Below are positions 9,388 through 20,747 of a DNA stretch of 64,000 nt, one piece after another. The DNA is taken from positions 186,373,001 through 186,437,000 of the forward strand of contig NC_092333.1 in NCBI RefSeq assembly GCF_046630445.1. Reading direction: 5' to 3'. The notes beneath the pieces were generated by a model. The model did no database searches. It saw nothing but the letters and a program-made list of their open reading frames with translations, and was not told the origin of the DNA. The translations under genes were made by a program, and so were the position numbers. How positions within the stretch are numbered: the first letter of the stretch is position 1; every line of letters begins with the position of its first letter. Origin of the DNA: Rutidosis leptorrhynchoides. Its lineage: Eukaryota; Streptophyta; Magnoliopsida; Asterales; Asteraceae.

Positions 9388-12300
9388 TGTAACGACCCTG
9401 GTTTTTTCATCTTTAATTAATAATGTTTATTATTAATACTTGTGATTTAATGAATTTATTTCTATACATTTACTTGTTACCATACATTACTTCTAAATGC
9501 CCGACACGTCTCTGTGACACACGAAGTTTTCACGAATAATATTTCGGATATTATTTACATTCATGATTAATTTTTATTAATCATTTTTGATTAACTAAGG
9601 TTACTAGTTAATTACTTGGGCTTTAATTGGATTAATTTGTTAATTACTTGAACTTGAGCTTTTATTAATGTTAGTGGACTTGGAAACCCACCCTACTTCC
9701 TTAATGGACTAGTTAGCCCATCTTATCATGCAAGTATTACTTTGAGATGGAATTAGATTAATTAACTAGTTTTGTTGGTAAAGGAAACACTAGTTACTTG
9801 TTCCATTACACCTAGTTCCCATGCAAGCAACCTTATTACCATCTTTTTGAGCCAAATACATGAAGAGACTAATGGACACTTTCCTTCCCCTTTCTTTTCT
9901 CAAAACTGTCGGCCAACATAGAGATTAGGGAGGTTTTTGTTTCAAATTTTGATTACTTATTCTCTAGTATCCTTTCATTTTTACATACACTAGTTACTTT
10001 CATTTTCATTTACTCTTCATTCTCTCTCAAACTTGTAAGTTACAACACTTCTTTTCCTCTTCTTTTTCTTGAAGAAAACCGAAACATACACACATATTAT
10101 CATTATCATTTGCTTGTTAATACTTGTTCTTGTTTGTTACTTAATTACTTGTAGTTGTTTGTTGTTGATTAAGAACCAAACTTTCTAGTTTGTTCTTCAT
10201 TTTATCTTGTTCATACAAGAACATACAAGAACATAAACTTTCTAGTTTATGTTCTACATTTAATGTTTTGAAAGATTAAAGTTCATGAGTTGTAAAATCA
10301 TTACTTGTGTTCATGTTTGTAAACTTAAAGTTTACTTTCTTAAGGATCTAAGCTTTGGCTTGAATCTTTCCAAGTATGAACAACCATGAACATAATACTT
10401 GTAGATGTAATTTATTTCTTCTTTTTGTACATGTATCAATTCGTGTTTTGGTTAAATGGTCAAATATTACAAGTTAATCTTGATATCATACTTTCTTGAA
10501 CTAAAGTTAACTTTATAATTTCAAGAACATGGAAGTATAACTTTCTAGTTATAACTTCACATACATATGAAAGATCTAAGTTTCTATAGCTTATGGTCTA
10601 CTTATTTTGTCATAAACAAAAGCTTGAAAGCTTACATGTACTTTACAAGATGAAAATCTAAGTTTTATAGTTTATGGTTTCATTAAAGTAAAGATTCAAG
10701 TGTTATTACTTAGGATTTAACTTAATAACTTTAGATCTAGACTTTTGGGTCTTGGATCTTCAAGATCTAACTAAGAACTATGTTCTACAACTTAAGATAT
10801 TGATTAGTTAGTTTACTTTCAAGTTTGTAGTTCAATATTACTTTTATATTTCATGTATGTGTTAAATCTAAGATCTTGATGTAACTTTGGTTCATCAAAT
10901 TACTTACAACACTTAATTGAGTTGTGCTACATATCTTAGACTTGCACTAGCATTATGATGGTCAAAACTTGGTAAAGATGATGTAAACACATCAACGAGT
11001 TGTACACTTGAAGCTATATGCATCAAGGATGAGAACCGTGATGAACATCAAGCACCAAGAACCCACCGGAACCCACTGTTTACTGTTTTCTGTAACTGAT
11101 CATACCTACTGGGCTGCTGTAAAGTTGATTTTAAGTTTTCTCAGTTTGTTTAGATGACTTTTCATTTAAGACTCATCGTAATCCGAGTTACGGTTTAGGA
11201 TTTATGGCCCTCCGATCATCACTATGTCCTTTTAACGTTGTGCTGAAAATTCTGACCTACTCGCACTTAGACCGTCGCCACGGTCAAACGAAGACGAGTT
11301 TGCTTCTGGAATTTTTACCACAACTATAGGACTCATATACGGAGCCATGGCCACTGGTCTCACCTCATTTCAGAAGGTATAGAGGCCGTGGTGACTGATC
11401 CAAGTCAGCATTTGTTTTAAACTCCTTTCTTGAATGAAACTTACTTTATACTTTATGTTTGATGATGAATGATGATGACCCTTAAGACCTAATTTACATA
11501 TTTTTAAACCTTTTGGGACGATTTACTGACTTAGTAATATTTGACTTAGGTTGAGGACTTTCCGGACCTACATACTTGCTTACTTTCCCGTGTCAACTTT
11601 ACTACTACTTCACCACTATGAGTTATAGCATCCCTTTTTACTTTAACTATTTGGGATTGAGAATACATGCGTATTTTATGTTTTACATACTAGGTACGAG
11701 TACTTAAACTTATATATGTGTAGGTTATACAACGGCATAAACATTCCCTTTAGCTCGGTAACGTTTAGTCATTGGTTTTTGAACCGGTGAACGCGAATCT
11801 TAGATATGGATCCATAGGGTTTGACATCTCCACTCGGGCTAGTAGCGCTAGCATTTAACGGGTGTTTAATACTTCGTAAACATACGCACTCTCCAAGTGT
11901 ACTTTCAGGGGGTTATAAACGTTAAGTTAGTTACCAAGTGCCCACGGTTAAGCATATACTTTACATACTGTTTTGAAACGCTCTTTGTAGCACTGAAATC
12001 TCGTGGCCTACCTTACATTACCGTTATACTTAAACTATAGCTCACCAACCTTTGTGTTGACGTTTTTAAGCATGTTTTTCTCAGGTGCTTAAGGTTAGCC
12101 GCTTCCGCTGTTGTACTAGTCTTGCTGATTAGCCACCCGCTGCCTTGTTAGAGTTGTTACCGCATGAAACATTTTATATTGCATTCAAACTTTATTACTA
12201 TTGAACAATGATTTGTAACGACCTAAGGGTCACGTACTATTATTACTTGCTTCCGTTCATAGAAGCATACTTTTGGTTATAAAACAATTGACGTTGGTTA

Positions 12301-12416
12301 TGACGTCAGCTTTTATCATGAATGCAAACTTGTTTTGTAAACGCATTTAGTGTTTGACCTTGTAATGATCCTGTTGTTGATGATTCGTACATGATGGTTT
12401 TGTACGGGGCATCACA
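9388..12416 (+). repeat. TekB 5' LTR
   Basis: About 3.03 kb, from TGTAACGACCCTGG to GGGGCATCACA. The 3' LTR copy is 18128-18667 plus 35605-38087. The two copies differ by scattered substitutions and short indels; for example the start reads TGTAACG here and TGTAGCG in the 3' copy, and an ATTTTT tract near 9575 is shortened. They look a few percent apart by eye. Hairpins are listed separately. Confidence 0.93.
10171..10558 (+). repeat. Hairpins with TTTCTAG-type loops in the TekB LTR
   Basis: Three strong stem-loops share the ACT-TTCT-AGT centre but have different outer stems. At 10228-10255, AGAACATAAACT pairs perfectly with AGTTTATGTTCT. At 10171-10197, AAGAAC and AAACT pair with AGTTT and GTTCTT with one bulge. 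At 10532-10558, GGAAG and TATAACT pair with AGTTATA and CTTCC-type flank with one bulge. The TekA array is the reverse-complement version of the same design. Confidence 0.75.
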
Positions 12417-12418
12417 TT

Positions 12419-12430
12419 TGGTATCAGAGC
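12419..12430 (+). promoter_or_regulatory. TekB primer-binding site (tRNA-iMet)
   Basis: TGGTATCAGAGC starts two bases after the LTR end and is complementary to the 3' end of plant initiator methionine tRNA. It primes minus-strand synthesis. Confidence 0.9.
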
Positions 12431-12725
12431 ATTGGTTATAGGGAATTAGGTTGCATTAGTGAGTCTGGACCGACCCGAGTAGGATTCACTAATAGGACTA
12501 ATTTACAACTTCCTAGTTTACTTGTTTCTGCGGAATTTGTTGCATGCTGCTACTTACTTTTACTGCTATATGCCGTATGCTACTACATGACTTCACTACT
12601 GCATGCTATTATCTGTTTTCAATTGAATGATACTTGTCGTTATTGTCATGCTATTTACTGTTATACATGATTTAGATTGTTGTAGTTACTTGGCCTAATA
12701 CGTGCTTGCTTTATGACTTACTGAC

Positions 12726-13640
12726 ATGGAAAATTTATTTTTCCTTGTTCAGATGTCGGATATTCCACCTGTCATCATTTTGGACAGTGACTCAGACTCG
12801 TCCGCCACTTCACCGACCATTGTTGCCGATTCCCAGATGCCGTCGTCGACACCCACCAGTGACCCTGGTGCTTCATCCTCTGGTGCCAGTTTTCATGCAC
12901 CTGCCCTAGTGGTTACCTCAAACGGAGCCGAGGACCTCCAGGAGATTCCAGCTCCACTTGCCCCCAGACCCTCGGAGCCACAGCACCATCCCGGTGGTGC
13001 TGTGATTCCCGCGGATCTTGGGGAAGGTCCAGTCCGTAATGAGCCTAACCATTGGTGCCGACGCGCTCCTGATGGACGTCTCGTGCCAATCGGACCCGCC
13101 AGATACCGACAGATGATGGCCGCCCGAGGAGAGCCAGAACAGCCACCCGTGCAGCCACCTCCACACGATTCGGATGACCCATCCTCCGCTGACTCTTTAT
13201 CCGTCGACACCTCCTTAGACGACTCCAGTGACGATAATTCTGATGAGGACCCTGATGATGCACCTGTACAGCCACCCTCCACCCCGCCGAAGAAGCGGTA
13301 CCGTTTCGATGGTACCGTTATTCCAGGGATTAATGGAGGTCGAGCATTCACTGACGCATATGGTCGGCGTCGTAGGGTTACCGCCCGTAAGCAGCTTGTG
13401 CCGTATCCTGCTGATCCCTTCATCCGTAAGCCTTACCGCTTCGCATGCTCTACTTCTGGAGCCGGACCGTCTGCACCACCAGCTCCACCAGCACCACCCG
13501 TACCAACTGCACCGCCTGCCCCACCCTCTCCCTCTGTCGAGGAACTGATGAGGGAGGTGGAGATCTTCCGTGCTCGGGTAACTGAGCTCGAGGACCAGAT
13601 GTCCCACGTATTGGACATCCTACACCCACCTTCACCGTAG
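12726..13640 (+). CDS. Accessory ORF ahead of TekB gag (unknown function)
   Basis: A 304-codon open frame between the primer-binding site and gag. I do not recognise a domain. The N-terminal third is Ser/Pro/Asp-rich (IILDSDSDSS). Residues about 140-175 are strongly acidic (SDDPSS, DDSSDDNSDEDPDD). A basic stretch follows (PPKKRYRF, YGRRRRVTARK), then an APPAPPAPP proline tract, and the end looks like a short coiled coil (VEELMREVEIFRARVTELED). The first ATG is 12726; a second in-frame ATG at 12753 directly follows CCTTGTTCAG, a good 3' splice-site match, so the mature start may be MSDIPP at 12753. The frame is intact although the neighbouring gag-pol is full of stops. The high GC content here also favours chance open frames. 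Confidence 0.55.
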   Translation: MENLFFLVQMSDIPPVIILDSDSDSSATSPTIVADSQMPSSTPTSDPGASSSGASFHAPALVVTSNGAEDLQEIPAPLAPRPSEPQHHPGGAVIPADLGEGPVRNEPNHWCRRAPDGRLVPIGPARYRQMMAARGEPEQPPVQPPPHDSDDPSSADSLSVDTSLDDSSDDNSDEDPDDAPVQPPSTPPKKRYRFDGTVIPGINGGRAFTDAYGRRRRVTARKQLVPYPADPFIRKPYRFACSTSGAGPSAPPAPPAPPVPTAPPAPPSPSVEELMREVEIFRARVTELEDQMSHVLDILHPPSP

Positions 13641-13937
13641 GGCTTTTGTAGTAGATTTCATTATGTAATCTCATTTGTAGTTTTATATTTCACTTATGTA
13701 TTGTACGAATCTATGCGGATGTATGAAACTTATTATTAATGAATGGAACTTTGTGTTGTTTACTTTTTGCACAAGTGTTCTATTTACGTTACTGTACGAT
13801 GGTTTTGTGATATCTGTATCTAGTTGCTCTACTTAATTAACATGTGTTGTGCTGTTTACATGTTAGTTGTTGTATACTGTATTATTATATATTGAATGCT
13901 GGATTTTGACTTGAGTTAAAATTTTGTTTAGAACATC
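13641..13937 (+). other. Spacer between accessory ORF and TekB gag
   Basis: AT-rich non-coding stretch that ends in ATTTTGTTTAG six bases before the gag ATG. That is a plausible 3' splice site, which could allow gag to be translated from a spliced RNA that skips the accessory ORF. Nothing else is visible. Confidence 0.4.
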
Positions 13938-16900
13938 ATGGCCAACGGAAGATCAACACCCACCACAGCCCAAATCGAGGAAATGATTGCCGAAAGGGTA
14001 GCTGCAGCCATTGCGGAAATGCAACCCCAAGTCCCACCGCCACCGGTTATTCAGCCCATTCGTAATGGGTGCACGTACAAAGAGTTCCAAAGCTGCAAGC
14101 CCCATAACTTTAGCGGAACGGAGGGGCCAGTTGGTCTCACTAGGTGGTTTGAAAAACTAGAATCTGTATTCCGAGTTAGCAACTGCTCAGAGGCAAACAA
14201 GACAAAATATGCCTCTTGTACACTGGCGGATGGCGCCCTCACTTGGTGGAACACAATGGCTCAAGCCAAGGGTATTGATGAGGCGTATGCCAAGCCATGG
14301 GAAGAATTCAAAGCGACCATGATTGAAGAGTATTGTTCGAGAACTGAGATACAGAAGATGGAGATTGAGTTTATACAGTTGAAGGTTGTGGGGAACGATC
14401 TCGATGGGTACAATCGTAGGTATTTGGAACTAGCCCTGATGTGTCCTACCATGGTCACCCCGGAATTCAAGCGTATGGAGAGATACTTGTGGGGACTTCC
14501 TAAGTCCATTAAGGGAAATGTCACCTCGTCTAAGCCACCTAATGTCCCAGAGGCAATGCACATGGCGCATACTTTAATGAACCAAATCATCATCGATGAA
14601 CCGGAGAAGGCTAAGTCCGAAGCGGGTAGTAGTGATAAGCGAAAGTGGGATAACAACAAGGGTAGAGCCTATGATCAAAACCCGACGAAGCGACATGAGG
14701 GTTTCAAAGGAAACAAAAATGGTGGGAACCCCAACCTGAACTACAAGGGGACCTTACCGTAATGCAAGAGGTGTTACAAGCACCATACCGGGTATTGTAA
14801 TGTGGTTTGTGAAAAGTGACAACGGACTAGACATATCGGTAAGGACTGCAAGGTCACCACCCTGAATGTGAAGGCGAACCCCAATGGACCGAAAAAGTGC
14901 TACGAATGCAGACAGACGGGCCATTTCAGAAATGCGTGCCCCAACAAGCGAAAGGACGGCAGACCACCGCGTGGCAGAGCTTTCAATGTTAATGCAAGGG
15001 ACGCCCGTGAGAACCCTGACTTGGTGACATGTATATTCACTATCAACAATCTATTAGCTTCTGTCCTATTTGATACTGGTGCCGATAGAAGTTATGTATG
15101 TAGACACTTTTGCGATAAGATTAATTGGTCGTTAGTCCCGTTAAAGGAGAGTATGCTTGTAGAGGTAGCCAATGGAAAACTTGAGAAAGTTGACCATATT
15201 AGTCGAGGAGCTATTATCAACATAGCTGGTGCAGATTTCGAAATTAACTTGATACCCATTAAGTTGGGAAGCTTTGATGTTATTGTCGGTATGGACTGGT
15301 TGACCAGAGTAAGGGCCGAGATTATCTGTGGAGATAAAGCTCTTCGTATACCACACAGAGATGGTGAGCCACTGATCATTTACGGAGAGAGATGTACCTC
15401 GAAGCTGAACCTCATTAGTTGTGTGAAAGCGCAAAATATCATGAAGAAGGGACATCTTGCTGTCCTAGCACATGTGAAAACGGTAGAAACCGAGGTGAAG
15501 AGTGTGAACGACGTTCGAATTGTGAACGAGTTTTTCGATGTCTTTCCCGAAGAATTTCCTGGATTACCACCACTAAGGGCAGTAGAGTTTCAGATCGATT
15601 TAGTGCCAGGAGCTGCACCTGTAGCTCGCGCACCTTATCGACTTGCACCTTCTGAGATGCAGGAGTTGCAGAGCCAATTACAAGAACTGTTAGACCGTGG
15701 ATTTATCTAACCAAGTTTCTCGCCTTGGGGCGCACCTGTGTTGTTTGTGAAGAAGAAGGATGGATCCTTCCGTATGTGTATCGACTACTGTGAACTCAAC
15801 AAATTGACGATCAAGAATCGGTATCCTCTTCCCAGTATTGACGATCTTTTCGATCAGCTGCAAGGATCGAGCGTTTACTCTAAGATCAATTTGCGATCCG
15901 GTTATCACCAATTGAGGGTGAAAGAGAGCGATATAATGAAGACTGCATTCAGAACTCGTTATGGTCATTACGAGTTTCTCGTGATGCCATTCGGGTTAAC
16001 CAACGCACCTGTTGTATTCATGGATCTCATGAATCGTGTCTGCAAGCCATACCTGGATAATTTTGTTATCGTCTTCATAGATGATATCCTCATCTACTCC
16101 AAGAGCGAAGAAGAGCATGAGCAACATCTTCGATTAGTGCTTGAACTATTGAGACAAGAGCAACTTTATGCGAAATTCTCCAAGTGTGAATTTTGGTTGA
16201 AGGAAGTCCAATTTCTGGGTCATGTTGTGAGTGACCAGGGTATCAAAGTTGATCCCGCCAAGATTGAAGCTATCAGCAAGTGGGAAACCCCCACTACTCC
16301 AACGCACATTCGCCAATTTCTAGGTCTCGCCGGTTACTACCGAAGATTTATTGAAGGTTTCTCTCTAATTGCGCGTCCTTTGACCGTGTTGACTCACAAA
16401 GGGAAGAAGTTCATTTGGGAACGCACACACGAATCAGCATTTCAAACCTTGAAGAAGAAGTTGACCACCGCACCTATCCTATCTCTTCCTGAAGGTAGTG
16501 ACGATTTCGTCGTTTATTGCAATGCTTCGAAAAGTGGTTTTGGTTGTGTACTAATGCAGCGAACAAAGGTTATTGCTTACGCCTCCCGAAAACTGAAGAT
16601 TCACGAACGGAACTACACTACTCATGATCTCAAACTTGGAGCCGTTGTCTTTGCGGTCAAATTGTGGAGACACTATTTGTATGGAACTAAGAGCACTATC
16701 TTCACCGACCACAAAAGTCCCCAACACATCTTTGATCAGAAGTAACTGAATATGAGACAGCGTCGATGGATCGAGACGCTAAACGATTATGATTGTGAAC
16801 TTCGCTATCATCCTGGCAAGGCCAATGTTGTAGCTGACGCTTTGAGCCGAAAGGAGAGGATGGCACCTCTTCGTGTTCGGGCACTGAACATCACCATTCA

Positions 16901-18107
16901 TTCGAACCTCAATAGCCAGATCCGAGTAGCCCAAGATGAGGCTCTCAAGGAGGAGAATATATCTCATGAACATTTGAACATTCTCGTCTCTCGATTCGAG
17001 GTTAAGGAGACTGGACTCCGATGCTATGCCAGAAGAATTTGGGTACCTTGTTATGGAGATCTACGAAACCTTATATTAGATGAAGCCCACAAGTCGAGAT
17101 ATTCGATTCATCCAGGAGCCGGTAAAATGTACCACGATCTTAAGGAATAGTATTGGTGGCCGAATCTTAAGAAGGACGTTGCAACTTATGTTGGTAAGTG
17201 TTTGACTTGCTCGAAAGTTAAGGCCGAACATCAGAGGCCCTCTGGGTTACTTCAGCAACCAGAAATCCCGTAATGGAAGTGGGAAAGGATAACAATGGAT
17301 TTCATTACTAAGTTACCAAAGACGGTGGGCGGATACGATACCATCTGGGTTATTGTTGACCGCCTTACCAAATCTGCACACTTTTTAGCCATGAAGGAAA
17401 CGGATACGATGGAGAGACTCACTCAACTATACATCAAAGAAGTTGTATCTCGTCATGGTGTACCTTTATCGATCATCTCAGATCACGATCCCCGTTTTGC
17501 TTCTAGATTTTGGTGTTCTTTGCAAGAAGCCATGGGAACCCGTCTCGACATGAGTACTGCGTATCACCAACAGACCGACGGACAGAGCGAACGAACTATT
17601 CAGACTTTGGAGGACATGTTGTGTGCATGTGTCATTGATTTCGGAAAGGCTTGGGAAAGGCATTTACCGCTAGCCGAATTCTCGTACAACAACAGTTATC
17701 ACTCGAGTATTAATGTCGCACCTTTTGAAGCGTTGTATGGCCGAAAGTTCCGTTCTCCTATTTGTTGGGCCGAAGTAGGCGAAACACAAATCACCGGACC
17801 CGAGATAGTCCATGAAACAACTGAGAAGGTTGTCCAGATTCAAGCGAGACTTAAGACTGCCCGTGATCGTCAAAAGAGTTATGCAGACCTCAAACGTAAA
17901 GACTTTGAATTCAACGTGGGCGACTGTGTAATGTTGAAGGTTTCACCTTGGAAAGGTGTGATCCGTTTTGGAAAACGAGGAAAGTTGAACCCACGATACA
18001 TTGGTCCTTTTGAAATCTTGAAGCATGTTGGACCCGTTGCTTACTGTTTGGATCTTCCAACACAATTGAGCTCAGTTCATCCTACCTTCCACGTGTCAAA
18101 CTTGAAG
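13938..18107 (+). pseudogene. TekB gag-pol, broken by six in-frame stops
   Basis: One continuous reading frame with no frameshift but stops at 14760, 14817, 15708, 16743, 17148 and 17271. Gag occupies about 13938-14760 (retrotransposon gag fold, TRWFEKLESVF); CCHC knuckles lie at 14763-14860 and 14900-14945 (CYECRQTGHFRNAC). The protease active site is LFDTGADRS near 15070. RT has the catalytic FIDD near 16077; RNase H near 16515 has YCNAS where YCDAS is expected, a lost catalytic Asp. The integrase zinc finger is at about 17095-17220 and its core has the D, D and E positions in VDRLTKS, SIISDHD and GQSERT. The protein stops after HVSNLKK, before the chromodomain. Several stops match CAA/CAG to TAA/TAG changes relative to TekA. 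Confidence 0.93.
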
Positions 18108-18127
18108 AAGCTCCTCAAGAGGTATGA
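18108..18127 (+). repeat. 20-bp copy of the 5' flank next to the TekB 3' LTR
   Basis: AAGCTCCTCAAGAGGTATGA is identical to 9368-9387, the TekA sequence flanking the 5' LTR, including the TATGA target duplicate. It sits where the chromodomain and polypurine tract should be. The first AAG is also present in the pol sequence and may be the junction microhomology. Confidence 0.9.
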
Positions 18128-18667
18128 TGTAGCGACCCTGGTTTTTCCATCTTTAATTAATAATGTTTATTATTAATACTTGTGATTTAATGAATGTATT
18201 TCTATACATTTACTTGTTACCATACATGACTTTTAAATGCCCGACACGTCTCTGTGACACACGAAGTTTTCACGAATAATATTCTGGATATTATTTACAT
18301 TCATGATTTATTAATCATTTTTGATTAACTAAGGTTACTAGTTAATTACTTGGGCTTTAATTGGATTAATTTGTTAATTACTTGAACTTGGGCTTTTATT
18401 AATGTTAGTCGACTTGGAAGCTCACCCTACTTCCTTAATGGACTAGTTAGCCCATCTTATTATGCAAGTATTACTTTGAGATGGAATTAGATTAATTAAC
18501 TAGTTTTGTTGGTAAAGGAAACACTAGTTACTTGTTCCATTACACCTAGTTCCCATGCAAGCAACCTTATTACCATCTTTTTGAGCCAAATACATGAAGA
18601 GACTAGTGGACACTTCCCTTCCCCTTTCTTTTCTCAAAACCGTCGGCCAACATAGAGATTAGGGAGG
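18128..18667 (+). repeat. TekB 3' LTR, left part
   Basis: TGTAGCGACCCTGG onward matches the 5' LTR from 9388 to about 9930, then is interrupted by AthC. The last five bases, GGAGG, are the AthC target duplicate. Confidence 0.93.
18663..18667. other. Target-site duplication of AthC (GGAGG)
   Basis: GGAGG at 18663-18667 is repeated at 35600-35604. In the uninterrupted 5' LTR the site occurs once, in GATTAGGGAGGTTTTTG. Confidence 0.95.
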
Positions 18668-20034
18668 TGATGTTATGCGAGGTGTATATAAAATAGTTTA
18701 TATTTTACTAGGAAAATACTATTAAATACAATACAATTTTACACAAGATATTTATTTATTTATAGAATGGATATACTTAAACCTTGCTACAACACTTATA
18801 GGCAGTGTACCTAATCGTAAAGTAGTGTAGTTTTTAGTAAGTCCGGTTCGTTCCACAGGGAAATCTTTAAACAAAGCTCAACGCTATATTAGTTTACTTT
18901 TATAAAAATACAAACATATATATAAGTAATATTATTATTATAAAGGGGGGTTTTTACCGTTTAATGACCGGTTTGTCAATTTTAAGACTTTAGTCGCAGT
19001 TAAAACCAAATATAAAATATTAAATAAATACAAGACTTAAATTAAAGCGTAAAGTAAATAACGATAATGAAATTGCGAATAATAAAAGTGCGATAAAATA
19101 AACTTGCGATAATTAAAAAGTACGATAATTAAAAGTGCGATTAAATAACAATAAATAAAAGTGCGATAATTAGAAGTGCAATTAAATATAAAATAAAGGA
19201 AATTAAATATGAAATAAAAGAATTATGCTTATTTAAACTTCCGTAATCATGATGTTTGACGTGTTGATTTCAGTTTTATGCCCATGGGTTAATTGTCCTT
19301 TGTCCTGGATTATTTAATATGTCCGTCTGGTTTTCGTCCATAACAGTCCATCAGTCATAAATATAAATTGCGAGTGTCCTCGTCAAATTATTATTATACC
19401 CGAAGTTAAATATTACAACTAATTGGGGATTCGAATTGTAACAAGGTTTTAATACTTTGTTTAATGAATACACCAGGTTATCGACTGCGTGTAAACCAAG
19501 GTTTTACTACTTTGTTAACAATTACACCAATTACCCTTGAATGTAATTTCACCCCTGTTTTAATTATTCTAGTGGCTATTAATCCATTCCCGTGTCCGGT
19601 TAAATGAACGATTATTCGTACATATAAATACCCCGCCCATCGTGTCCGATCGAGTGTATATGGTAATTTATAGGGACGCCCAATTGTAAATCTTTATATT
19701 AACATTAACAAACTTTCATTTAGTTAAACAAATAATAAGCCCATTAATAGCCCATAGTCTAATTTCCACAAGTGTCGTTCTTTTGTCCAAACCCCAATTA
19801 TGGTACAAAGCCCAATTACCCAATTTTAGTAATTAGCCCAACATCATGATTACTTCGTTTTAAATAAGCATAATAATAACTTAGCTACGAGACATTAATA
19901 TAAAAAGGTTGAACATAACTTACAATGATTAAAAATAGCGTAGCGTTACACGGACAGAATTTCGACTTACACCCTTACAACATTCGCTAACATACCCTTA
20001 TTATTAGAATTATAATTAAAATTAAAATTAAAAT

Positions 20035-20038
<4 letters not shown>

Positions 20039-20109
<71 letters not shown>
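20039..20109. repeat. (TA)n microsatellite in the AthC 3' LTR
   Basis: About 35 TA units. The same position in the other LTR (34979-34999) has about 10 units. Confidence 0.95.
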
Positions 20110-20111
<2 letters not shown>

Positions 20112-20194
20112 TATAGATAGAGAGATGGATATATTTGGTGGTTTTTTCGATCAGAATTCGTTTGCTTTTATAGGAAGTTTCTGAAATTGGGGCT

Positions 20195-20239
20195 CCGCGA
20201 CTCGCGGCCCTTTTGGCCTTCAAACTCCGCGAGTCGCGG
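20195..20239. repeat. AthC 13-nt palindromes (LTR copies)
   Basis: CCGCGACTCGCGG at 20195-20207 and CCGCGAGTCGCGG at 20227-20239, the latter extended to a 17-bp palindrome by CT/AG. Each has 6-bp arms around one unpaired base. The other LTR has them at 35085-35097 and 35117-35129. Confidence 0.95.
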
Positions 20240-20709
20240 AGATTGAAATTACAGCTCACATCTTTTGGAGTCTTTCTTGCCGACGGATTTTATATATAAA
20301 TATAAAATATAAATAATTAATATAATTATTTATATATTATATTATATTCTTGTGCATAGTAGACTTGTAATTTTTAGTCCGTTGCGTCGAGCGTTAAGAG
20401 TTGACTCTGGTCCCGGTTCCGGATTTTCGAACGTCCTTGCGTACAATTTTATATTTTGTACTTTGCGTTTTGAATCTTGTACTCTTGTAATTTCGAGACG
20501 TTTCTTATCAATAATTGGAACCTTTTTGATTGTCTTTTGTACTTTTGAGCTTTTTGGTCGTTTGCGTCTTCAATTCGTCGAATCTGTCTTTTGTCTTCAC
20601 CTTTTATTATTTAAACGAATATCACTTGTAAATAGAACAATTGCAACTAAAAGCTTGTCTTTCTTGAGGAATAATGCTATGAAATATATGTTCGTTTTTA
20701 GCATTATCA

Positions 20710-20747
20710 AATATTCCCACACTTGAGCGTTGCTTGTCCTCAAGCAA
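20710..20747 (-). promoter_or_regulatory. AthC terminal polypurine tract and stem-loop
   Basis: On the minus strand, TTGCTTG-AGGA-CAAGCAA (20747-20730) forms a perfect 7-bp stem, followed by CGCTCAAGTGTGGGAATATT directly before the 3' LTR. AthE has the same arrangement at 53097-53134. Confidence 0.85.

Larger units (their letters stand above)
18668..20709 (-). repeat. AthC 3' LTR
   Basis: 2,042 bp; the minus strand reads TGATAATGC at 20709 and ends CATAACATCA at 18668. It carries the long (TA)n and two CCGCGA-TCGCGG palindromes. Confidence 0.95.

Noticed and set aside
12893..13674. Several overlapping antisense and alternate-frame ORFs around TekB's accessory ORF
   Set aside because: GC-rich sequence keeps several frames open; only the plus-strand 12726-13640 frame has the composition and position of a real ORF.
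20352..20726. 124-codon frame in the AthC LTR (and 35242-35664 in the other LTR)
   Set aside because: It is antisense to the element inside the LTR, present twice because the LTR is duplicated, and has no recognisable motif.
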